This document shows positions 29,422 to 35,311 of a stretch of 35,311 bases of DNA, in pieces (positions within the stretch are counted from its first letter, which is position 1; each line of letters starts with the position of its first letter). The notes below the pieces were generated by a model. That model saw only the letters and a program-made list of their open reading frames with translations. It was not told the DNA's origin and made no database searches. Source of the DNA: a virus; the IMG/VR virus record IMGVR_UViG_3300036846_000988, positions 1-35,311 of that record; one strand, given 5' to 3'. The translations under genes and the position numbers were made by a program.

Positions 29422-29646
29422 ATGGAAAACTGGTTAACTAAATTGCGTTTAGAAAAAGATCTAACACAAGATGACGTTGCTCAGCTATCAAATATTCCGA
29501 GAACAACTTATTCATCTATAGAGCAAGGGAGACGGAGACCATCTGTCGAAAAAGCTATGAAAATAGCAAAAGCTTTAGATTTTGAATGGACTCTTTTTTT
29601 TGAACCTGAACTACGCGAAATGACACGTGAGGAGGTGCCGAAATGA
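29422..29646 (+). CDS. Cro-like regulator (XRE family)
   Basis: 74 residues, nearly all helix-turn-helix (LTQDDVAQLSNIPRTTYSSIEQGRRR, about residues 14-39). It is divergent from the CI-like gene and first in the early operon. The RTTY-SS-EQGRR recognition helix shared with the repressor indicates that both bind the same operators, the usual lysis-lysogeny switch. The stop overlaps the next ATG (ATGA). Confidence 0.88.
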   Translation: MENWLTKLRLEKDLTQDDVAQLSNIPRTTYSSIEQGRRRPSVEKAMKIAKALDFEWTLFFEPELREMTREEVPK

Positions 29647-29897
29647 AAGACAAACCACAAATGATTAAAGCAAATATCGATTCTGGTTTTCTTAAACGAT
29701 ATGTTGAAATGATAGTTCCAGCGATTAAACGCAAATTCAATATCTCTATCGGTATTGAAGGCGAACTGTTCACAAATACTGGCGGTGTTGAAGAAATCAT
29801 TATTCGTTTCTTAGCTACAGATGATTTAGCGCAGGACATTTATAGATATATTGATAGAAAGTGGCAATTCGCCTCAATACCAGAACTTGTTGCTTAA
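29643..29897 (+). CDS. early protein of unknown function (84 aa)
   Basis: Not recognised. A small mixed alpha/beta soluble protein (MIVPAIKRKFNISIGIEG, then EEIIIRFLATDDLAQDIYRYI). It overlaps the cro-like gene by four bases (ATGA), so it is translated with it. The position next to the switch suggests a regulatory or antirepressor-like job, but no motif supports it. Confidence 0.65.
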   Translation: MKDKPQMIKANIDSGFLKRYVEMIVPAIKRKFNISIGIEGELFTNTGGVEEIIIRFLATDDLAQDIYRYIDRKWQFASIPELVA

Positions 29898-29961
29898 GTT
29901 CATTTTAAACAACAATTGACCGTTTGTGCCAAAAACAATAACGAATAAAAGGAGTGAAAGC

Positions 29962-30519
29962 ATGCCGAAAGCAGCAAAAATCGGTCGGACCTTAAAACTA
30001 TCATTATTTCTTTCGGGAAAGAGACAGAAAGAATTAGCGATCGATGCAAGCACACCAAATGCAACAGTAAGTGATCATTTTAATGGAGCCAACGTCAATA
30101 TTGACAAGGCTATCGAGTATCTAGAGGCAATGAAAGAAAATGGGTATCAAGCTACTGATGAATTAACAGGAGACATCAGTTACCAATACTTAGGATTTTT
30201 CAAATCAATGGATGGCCAACTGGCAGATGTTAAATCAACGAACGATCTTGAGATATTTCAAGAAATCGAGTCAGATGAAAGAAAAGAACGGAAGAAAGTA
30301 GTTCAAAGAATCGTAGCTGAATCACAGGTGAGAATGCTGACTGATGTTGAAAAAACTGAACTTAGGAATTACACAGATGAGTTTCTTGATGAAATTATCG
30401 TAGAAATGGCGATCGTTTTTTCTATTTTGAAGATTTTGAACGTCACTATCCAAGAGGCTATTAAAGAGAGAATGCCTCACTGGATCAAAAAAAGATATAT
30501 GTGGGGGGAACCACAATGA
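29962..30519 (+). CDS. XRE-like DNA-binding early regulator (185 aa)
   Basis: The N-terminal ~60 residues read as a helix-turn-helix (LSLFLSGKRQKELAIDASTPNATVSDHFNG, given as separate pieces LSGKRQKELAIDAS and NATVSDHFNG). The rest is helical and charged, with DERKERKKVVQRIVAE and a final KERMPHWIKKRYMWG. It may regulate early genes or control the switch. ATG at 29962 is chosen because AAGGAG lies at 29949-29954, eight bases ahead. Confidence 0.68.
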   Translation: MPKAAKIGRTLKLSLFLSGKRQKELAIDASTPNATVSDHFNGANVNIDKAIEYLEAMKENGYQATDELTGDISYQYLGFFKSMDGQLADVKSTNDLEIFQEIESDERKERKKVVQRIVAESQVRMLTDVEKTELRNYTDEFLDEIIVEMAIVFSILKILNVTIQEAIKERMPHWIKKRYMWGEPQ

Positions 30520-30764
30520 AAATATCTCAGATGAAGAATGTTGTACCACTTGAAAGAAGAAAAGAAGTGTTAGAGGTTGAGTGGAAGAAAGCAAAAGAAA
30601 TCGCTGATTATCTTGGTATTTCAAGACCAACGTTATCTAAATTAACACATAGGGATGTTGATCCGATTCCTTTTTCAAAACTTAGCGGGATTCTTCAATA
30701 TGATCTGCAAAAGGTTAAGGAATGGGAAGAACGCAATAGAACATTTAATTATAAGGAGGCGTAA
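30516..30764 (+). CDS. excisionase-like / MerR-type DNA-binding protein (82 aa)
   Basis: A winged-helix-like motif is seen in the middle: AKEIADYLGISRPTLSKLTHRD, followed by PFSKLSGILQYDLQKVKEWEER. Such small proteins include phage excisionases and DNA-binding accessory factors. Its place in the early arm away from int would fit an excisionase produced at induction, but a transcription regulator is equally possible. ATG at 30516 overlaps the upstream gene and follows GGGGGG. Confidence 0.6.
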   Translation: MKISQMKNVVPLERRKEVLEVEWKKAKEIADYLGISRPTLSKLTHRDVDPIPFSKLSGILQYDLQKVKEWEERNRTFNYKEA

Positions 30765-30766
30765 TT

Positions 30767-30958
30767 ATGAAACGTTCAATTAAAGACACTTTGACCGTAA
30801 CTGTACTTTTGTTTTTTGTAGTAGCTTTCACAGCAATCCACATTGTAGCAGGACTTGTATTAGTTTTCTTATGGGGCTTCGCTAATTTTGTTTATGATTT
30901 AGCTGCTAAAGATTACCAAGACAAAGAAAAAAGACTTGCTAGCCGACCAAAGCAATAG
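30767..30958 (+). CDS. small membrane protein, unknown function (63 aa)
   Basis: A long hydrophobic stretch (about residues 8-43) could form two closely spaced membrane helices, with a basic N-terminus and a charged C-terminal tail (KDYQDKEKRLASRPKQ). AAGGAGG precedes ATG. Small early membrane proteins may act in superinfection exclusion or host takeover; no function is known here. Confidence 0.6.
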   Translation: MKRSIKDTLTVTVLLFFVVAFTAIHIVAGLVLVFLWGFANFVYDLAAKDYQDKEKRLASRPKQ

Positions 30959-31024
30959 CAAGTCCATCAAATATTTGGATAAATATCTTTGTCTCCATTT
31001 TAAAACAGAAAAGGAGAAATGACA

Positions 31025-31117
31025 ATGAATTCTTTCGAACAAGCGTTAGACGAGTATTTGACAACTCCCGGATGGGGTCAACCAATTTCAGTTGAGGAGA
31101 TGACAGATGATGAGTAA
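31025..31117 (+). CDS. 30-residue peptide upstream of the recombination genes
   Basis: A 30-codon frame from ATG 31025 has AAGGAG at 31012-31017, eight bases before it, and ends overlapping the start of the YqaJ gene. It encodes an acidic peptide (MNSFEQALDEYLTTPGWG, then a short acidic tail). It may be a leader peptide coupling translation of the exonuclease gene or a small protein in its own right. Confidence 0.5.
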   Translation: MNSFEQALDEYLTTPGWGQPISVEEMTDDE

Positions 31118-32051
31118 ATCAACTCTTGAAATGACTCATGACGAATGGTTATTAGATCGCCGAAAGGGTATAGGCGGCTCAGATGTCGCTACAATCCTTG
31201 GGTTAAACAAATGGAAGTCACCTTATCAATTATGGCTAGAAAAGACTGGTCAAATCGATTTAGAACACACTGAGAGCGAACCAGCGTATTGGGGAAATGT
31301 TCTAGAGGAAGTTGTTGCTAAAGAATTTCAAGAACGAACAGGCAAAAAAGTTCGCCGACGAAATCAGGTATTCGAGCATCCGTTACATCCGTTCCTGCGA
31401 GCGAACATCGACAGAGATGTTGTTGGGGAAAATGCTATTTTGGAGTGTAAAACAGCAAATGCTTTCTTTGGTAAAGAATGGGAGGGCGAAGAAGTTCCTC
31501 TAAGTTATTTATGCCAGGTTCAGCATTACATGAACGTTTTAAATAAAAAATATTGTTATATTGCCGTCTTGGTTGGTGGACAAAAGTTCATTTGGAAACG
31601 AGTTGATCGTGATCAAGAACTGATTGACATGATCACCGAACGATTAGTTAGTTTCTGGGAGGAAAATGTTTTAGCTGGCAAAGAACCAGAAATAGATGGT
31701 AGCGAAGCAACGTCAGACTTTTTAAAAGATCGGTATTCGGAACTTGATGAAACAGAAACCACATTGCCATCTTCATTTGATGATTTAGTTGACCAAAAAA
31801 GGGAACTTAAGAAAGCAAAAAAAGAGATTGAAATAGCCATTCGCCAGGTGGATAACGAAATCATAAACGAACTTGGCAAAAGAAATGCTAGTATCGGTAT
31901 CGCTCCAAAAAACATCGTTTCTTGGAAGCTAGTATCCACTAGGAGAATGAACAACAAGAAACTTGCTGAAAAATATCCAGAAGTAGCTAAAGACGAAGAA
32001 ATCTATAACGTTACTGAATCACGAAGACTTACAGAAAAGGAGATCAAATAA
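31110..32051 (+). CDS. YqaJ-like viral recombinase / exonuclease
   Basis: 313 residues of the YqaJ family (phage-type endonuclease of the PD-(D/E)XK fold), the partner of RecT. Visible motifs: RRKGIGGSDVATILG near residues 17-31, AYWGNVLEEVV, RANIDRDVVG with conserved Asp, and ILECKTA (Glu-x-Lys). It resects double-stranded ends 5' to 3' so RecT can load on single strands. The C-terminal ~100 residues are helical. ATG at 31110 or 31107; it is one base upstream of recT's start region, in the same operon. Confidence 0.92.
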   Translation: MSKSTLEMTHDEWLLDRRKGIGGSDVATILGLNKWKSPYQLWLEKTGQIDLEHTESEPAYWGNVLEEVVAKEFQERTGKKVRRRNQVFEHPLHPFLRANIDRDVVGENAILECKTANAFFGKEWEGEEVPLSYLCQVQHYMNVLNKKYCYIAVLVGGQKFIWKRVDRDQELIDMITERLVSFWEENVLAGKEPEIDGSEATSDFLKDRYSELDETETTLPSSFDDLVDQKRELKKAKKEIEIAIRQVDNEIINELGKRNASIGIAPKNIVSWKLVSTRRMNNKKLAEKYPEVAKDEEIYNVTESRRLTEKEIK

Positions 32052-32052
32052 T

Positions 32053-32952
32053 ATGGCCACAAATGATGCATTAAAGAACCAATTAGCTGAAAAGAGTACA
32101 CAGGTTGTTGATCCATCTAAATTAGGATTCAAGGCTTTAATGAACACACCAGCAATGAAAAAGAAATTTACAGATATTCTTCACGAGAAGTCGGATTCCT
32201 TTATGGGATCACTTATGACTCTAGTTGGTGGTGATAATTACCTATCTCAAGCCGAGCCAATGACGATCATTGCATCAGCTTTAAAAGCAGCGACAATGGA
32301 TCTGCCGATTGATAAGAACCTTGGTTATGCTTATGTGGTTCCCTTTAATCGATCAGAAAAGGTTGGGAACAAATGGATCAAACATAACGAAGCTCAATTC
32401 ATTCTAGGTTACAAGGGTTATATTCAACTTGCTCAACGAAGTGGCCAATATAAAGCTTTAAATGCTCTGGCAATCTACGATGGGCAATTGATCGATTGGA
32501 ATCCATTGACCGAAGAATTTACGTTTGACTACAAAGCTAAAGTATCAGATGAAGTGATTGGTTATGTCGGATTCTTCGAACTATTGAACGGCTTTAAGAA
32601 AACAGTTTACTGGACCAAACAAGAAATCGAAAGTCATCGAATCAAGAATGCTAAGGGATATGACAAAGAAAAATTAAGTGGCGCTTGGGTCGATAATTAC
32701 GACTCAATGGCCATTAAAACAGTTCTTAGGAATATGTTATCCAAGTGGGGCCTTTTATCTGTGGAAATGCAATCAGCAATTACTTCGGATGAGAAAGTCT
32801 TTCGAGTAGACGAAAACAACGATTTGATTGAAGAAACTGATTTATCAGATATGGAGCCATTGAATCAAGATCTAAAAGAAGCTGAACGAGTTGAAGAATC
32901 TGAAGACATTGAAACATTGTTCGATACATCAAATCCACCGATAGAAAAATAA
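32053..32952 (+). CDS. recT: RecT-family single-strand annealing protein
   Basis: 299 residues. The conserved RecT core is evident: PLYLSQAEPMTIIASALKAA-like helix, DLPIDKNLGYAYVVPF, AQFILGYKGYIQLAQRSGQY, and a C-terminal AWVDNYDSMAIKTVLRNMLSKWG. It binds single-stranded DNA and anneals complementary strands in phage recombination and replication. The last ~45 residues are very acidic and variable. A GAGGGAGT-TAA-ACTCCCTC hairpin (about 32953-32972) follows but has no U-run. Confidence 0.95.
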   Translation: MATNDALKNQLAEKSTQVVDPSKLGFKALMNTPAMKKKFTDILHEKSDSFMGSLMTLVGGDNYLSQAEPMTIIASALKAATMDLPIDKNLGYAYVVPFNRSEKVGNKWIKHNEAQFILGYKGYIQLAQRSGQYKALNALAIYDGQLIDWNPLTEEFTFDYKAKVSDEVIGYVGFFELLNGFKKTVYWTKQEIESHRIKNAKGYDKEKLSGAWVDNYDSMAIKTVLRNMLSKWGLLSVEMQSAITSDEKVFRVDENNDLIEETDLSDMEPLNQDLKEAERVEESEDIETLFDTSNPPIEK

Positions 32953-32990
32953 TGAGGGAGTTAAACTCCCTCTGATTAGGAGGAATAAGC

Positions 32991-33896
32991 GTGGCAAGAC
33001 CAACGAAGAAAGGTCTTGATTATTTTCCTCTGGATGTCGATTTTTTATCAGATTTAAAAGTTCGAAGAATTATTAAAGCATGCGGTAAAGAAGCCGTTCA
33101 TATACTGGTCGCCCTGCTGGCTAATATTTATCGAGATGAGGGGTATTACGTTTTGTGGGATGACGACCTTGCGTTCTTAGTGGCTGACGAAGTTGGTACG
33201 AAGGAGGGCACAGTTGAAGAACTGGTTAGAAAAGCCGTGCAAGTAAAATTCTTCGATAAAGATATTTTTGATAAATACTCCGTATTAACTTCTAAAGGAA
33301 TTCAAAACAGATACATTCTAGCCACTAAGGAACGTAAAAAAGTTGAGCTTGAATTTAAATATTTGCTGACAAATGAAGTTAATCGGTCGAATATCTCGAT
33401 TAACGGGCGGAATAACTCAGTTAATCAGGGGAATAATCAACAAAGTAAAGTAAAGGAAAGTAAAGAAAAAGAAATAAAAGAAGATGCTACTGCGGGCGAG
33501 AGTGCCTCCCTTGAAACTTTCCAAAAATTATGGCTCTTTCCAAATGTTGTACAGGTCGAAGATCTGCTTAATCTGGTGGATATCTATGGCGATGAACTTG
33601 TAGAGGCTGCTATTAAACTTGCTGGTAGTAAAGACGTCCCTAAGAATCGAGCTATTAGCTTTTTAACGGCATCTTTGCAGGAATGGGCAGATGCTAACGT
33701 TAAAACGATCGATCAAGCGAGGGATTATCAACGAACTAGAGGAGCTAAGAAACAAGGCTATAATCAAAAGCCACTACGAGAGGAAAAACTACCTGATTGG
33801 GCTGTAAACGAACAGGGGGAAGAACAGTTATCACCTGAGCGCCAAGCAGAGCTTGATGCAAAACTAGCAGCATATCTAAACAAAACGAAGCATTGA
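32991..33896 (+). CDS. replication initiator with DUF4373 and DnaD-like domains
   Basis: 301 residues, GTG start behind AGGAGG. The N-terminal ~120 residues match the Lin1244/Lin1753-type domain (DYFPLDVDFLSDLKVRRI, AVHILVALLANIYRDEGYYV), a winged-helix DNA binder. An Asn/Ser-rich linker (about 128-160) is followed by a DnaD-like helical domain (LLNLVDIYGDELVEAAIKLAG, AISFLTASLQEWAD). Such proteins open the phage origin and recruit host helicase loader. The linker DNA contains three GTTAATC/GATTAAC boxes that may be origin iterons. No separate helicase or loader gene is present. Confidence 0.87.
   Translation: MARPTKKGLDYFPLDVDFLSDLKVRRIIKACGKEAVHILVALLANIYRDEGYYVLWDDDLAFLVADEVGTKEGTVEELVRKAVQVKFFDKDIFDKYSVLTSKGIQNRYILATKERKKVELEFKYLLTNEVNRSNISINGRNNSVNQGNNQQSKVKESKEKEIKEDATAGESASLETFQKLWLFPNVVQVEDLLNLVDIYGDELVEAAIKLAGSKDVPKNRAISFLTASLQEWADANVKTIDQARDYQRTRGAKKQGYNQKPLREEKLPDWAVNEQGEEQLSPERQAELDAKLAAYLNKTKH
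33378..33426. other. possible replication-origin boxes inside the initiator gene
   Basis: GTTAATC occurs at 33378-33384 and 33420-33426 and its complement GATTAAC at 33398-33404, all in the low-complexity linker. Gram-positive phages often carry the origin within the initiator gene. The repeats are short, so support is modest. Confidence 0.3.
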
Positions 33897-33910
33897 AAGG
33901 AGCAGATTGC

Positions 33911-34318
33911 TTGAAAATCGTCATACCGATCACACCAAAGCCTCAATCAAGGCCGAGGTTCACCAAGCATCGTAAGACTCCCTATGAGGAATCAGCGATG
34001 AAAGCATACAAAAATGCAGTCAAATACCATGCTATGTCAACAAGGCCGCTGTTAATTGAAAAAGGACCAGTAATTGTTGATGTCTGCTTCTTCGTATATC
34101 CACCAGCTTATATCTCAAAAGTAAAGAAAAACAGGACTTTGCTTGAGGACGAGACAATGTACTGCGATAAAAAGCCAGACATTGATAATTATTTCAAAGC
34201 AGTAACGGATGCGGTAAACGGCATTTTGTATAAAGACGATGGCCAGATAGCAGTTAGCATCTGCCGTAAAGTTTACAGCTTCAATCCTCGAACAGAAATT
34301 GAAATTAATCCACTTTAG
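33911..34318 (+). CDS. rusA: RusA-family Holliday junction resolvase
   Basis: 135 residues. The family core KPDIDNYFKAVTDAVNG is present with the metal-binding acidic residues Asp90, Asp92 and Asp100, followed by LYKDDGQI. The N-terminus (LKIVIPITPKPQSRPRF) fits the first strand and basic loop. It cuts four-way DNA junctions left by recombination. The start is TTG at 33911, eight bases after AAGGAG (33897-33902); the frame extends upstream, but that part overlaps the ribosome site. Confidence 0.9.
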   Translation: MKIVIPITPKPQSRPRFTKHRKTPYEESAMKAYKNAVKYHAMSTRPLLIEKGPVIVDVCFFVYPPAYISKVKKNRTLLEDETMYCDKKPDIDNYFKAVTDAVNGILYKDDGQIAVSICRKVYSFNPRTEIEINPL

Positions 34319-34330
34319 GAGGGACCATCA

Positions 34331-34606
34331 ATGAGAAGCAGAAGCATTAAAGCGCCATTCGAAGATTTTGGAGAATATGAGTCAGCAAATGTTCAAGAAA
34401 AAGGATCTGTAAAAGTTGGTGAAAGCTACATTTGTACTCCGGGAAGACCTTTTTCAGGTCAGATAAGAGCGCAAGTAAGTCGAATTTACAAGAATTCAGC
34501 ACGAGTAAGAATCCTCAGCTGTATTGAAGAAAAAGATGATGAAATACAACGAAATCTTAACGATGTGACTGTAGTAAGTCTTAAGAAAATCCACGAAGTC
34601 TGCTAG
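34331..34606 (+). CDS. phage protein of unknown function (91 aa)
   Basis: Not recognised. A basic protein with a middle strand-rich segment (VKVGESYICTPG, IRAQVSRIYKNSARVRIL) that might form a small SH3-like or OB barrel, preceded by a charged flexible start. AGGAGGG precedes ATG by six bases. It sits between rusA and the recombinase gene in the replication arm. Confidence 0.6.
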   Translation: MRSRSIKAPFEDFGEYESANVQEKGSVKVGESYICTPGRPFSGQIRAQVSRIYKNSARVRILSCIEEKDDEIQRNLNDVTVVSLKKIHEVC

Positions 34607-34623
34607 AAGCGAGGTGGACTTAC

Positions 34624-35311
34624 TTGCAAGAAAAATTGATCAATAGGACATTACTCGAACTTCAGGACCTGTTAAGCGGAGATCAGTTGAAAAAGCTAAA
34701 AGATGTTCTAACGGTAGAATGTGCGAATTATATGATCACTGAACAGAAAAACGAAGTTGTAATTTACGATGAAACATCTGATATTGCAGCATACAAGCAA
34801 TTCTTCGTTTCCAAGAAGATACAGGGGCTTTCAAGCGGAACTTTGAATCTTTATATGCAGACAATCAATCTCTTCATGAGAAGCGTTAGAAAGCCATTTA
34901 GTGATGTTACAACTAACGACATTCGATTGTTTATTGCAAACAGGGAAATGATCGATAACGTAAGCAAAGGCACACTTGCAAGAGAACGAGGCTGTATTGT
35001 TCGATTCTTCAAATGGTTATGCAACGAGGAATATATCGCAAAAGATCCTGGGACAAGAGTAGAAGCCATCAAAGTACCCAAGCGTAGGAAACAGGAATTC
35101 AGCGAGTTAGAAGTTGAAAAGTTGCGATCAGCAACAGCAAATTCCAAAGAAGCACTAGTAATAGAATTGCTGCTGAGTACAGGATGTCGTGTTTCAGAAT
35201 TAGTATCACTTAATTTTCGGGATTACGATCAGGAAAATGACTCAATCACTGTGATCGGTAAAGGGAATAAGCAGCGAACGCTATACCTGAATGCAAAAGC
35301 GAAGATGGCTT
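34624..35311 (+). CDS. XerC/D-like tyrosine recombinase, N-terminal part (continues at base 1)
   Basis: The frame starts at TTG 34624, seven bases after GAGGTGG, and stays open to the end of the window. It carries the SAM-like core-binding domain (AAYKQFFVSKK, SSGTLNLYMQTINLFMR, about residues 55-140), then ELLLSTGCRVSEL with catalytic Arg189. The final 127 bases repeat the start of the window. Joined with 1-432 it gives a 330-residue enzyme with all active-site residues. The lack of an N-terminal arm-binding domain separates it from the integrase at 25313. Confidence 0.9.
   Translation, partial: MQEKLINRTLLELQDLLSGDQLKKLKDVLTVECANYMITEQKNEVVIYDETSDIAAYKQFFVSKKIQGLSSGTLNLYMQTINLFMRSVRKPFSDVTTNDIRLFIANREMIDNVSKGTLARERGCIVRFFKWLCNEEYIAKDPGTRVEAIKVPKRRKQEFSELEVEKLRSATANSKEALVIELLLSTGCRVSELVSLNFRDYDQENDSITVIGKGNKQRTLYLNAKAKMA
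35185..35311. repeat. 127-bp terminal direct repeat, right copy
   Basis: Identical to bases 1-127. Removing one copy leaves a 35,184-bp circle with an intact recombinase gene across the join. Confidence 0.95.

Noticed and set aside
32953-32973. GAGGGAGT-TAA-ACTCCCTC as a terminator after recT
   Set aside because: No T-run follows and the initiator gene continues the operon; it is at most an mRNA-stability or processing hairpin.
1-35311. CRISPR arrays, diversity-generating retroelement, insertion sequences, rRNA
   Set aside because: No regularly spaced repeats, reverse transcriptase, transposase or rRNA sequence was seen.

Overview
The window is the complete circular genome of a temperate siphophage, unit length 35,184 bp. 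The first 127 bases repeat exactly as the last 127, as expected for a circular contig opened at an arbitrary point, and one recombinase gene runs across the junction. The sequence is AT-rich. The gene set (PBSX-type terminase and portal, XkdF-like protease, Gp15 family, ArpU regulator, amidase endolysin with an internal start, YolD-like cassette) points to a phage of low-GC Gram-positive bacteria, most likely Enterococcus or a close Lactobacillales relative. The host is inferred from gene families; no database search was possible.

Layout on the circle, starting at the immunity switch. Two XRE regulators are divergently transcribed around 29254-29421. To the left (minus strand) lies the lysogeny arm: CI-like repressor, ImmA-type protease, two surface-exposed proteins (a sunset-domain membrane protein and a DUF5067 lipoprotein), an unknown 92-residue protein coupled to the integrase, and the integrase. 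An attP-like non-coding region at 24960-25303 follows. Next come three minus-strand genes led by a YolD-like gene, whose promoter spacer contains a LexA-type box. To the right of the switch (plus strand) lies the early arm: Cro-like regulator, DNA-binding proteins, YqaJ/RecT recombination pair, DnaD-type initiator, RusA resolvase, a second tyrosine recombinase (across the junction), MazG-like pyrophosphohydrolase, a run of small unknown genes, and ArpU.

The late arm starts just after arpU. Three TGGCGGT repeats spaced exactly 11 bp apart precede a likely late promoter. About 1 kb follows before terS, holding two long-range RNA stems each ending in a U-run, a tRNA-like element, a UUCG terminator-like hairpin, an AT-rich gene with its own extended -10 promoter, and a terminator overlapping that gene's stop codon. 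This leader is the least explained part of the genome. Then come packaging, head, connector, tail, baseplate, holin and endolysin genes in standard order (5090-23633). Late transcription ends at hairpins near 23640 and 23920, the first of them bidirectional, facing the minus-strand SOS-type cassette.

Two genes carry strong in-frame internal start sites: the protease gene (would yield a free scaffold) and the endolysin gene (would yield a free wall-binding domain). Several terminators place the stop codon inside the hairpin. Functions are from recognition of conserved motifs only; many small genes remain unidentified.
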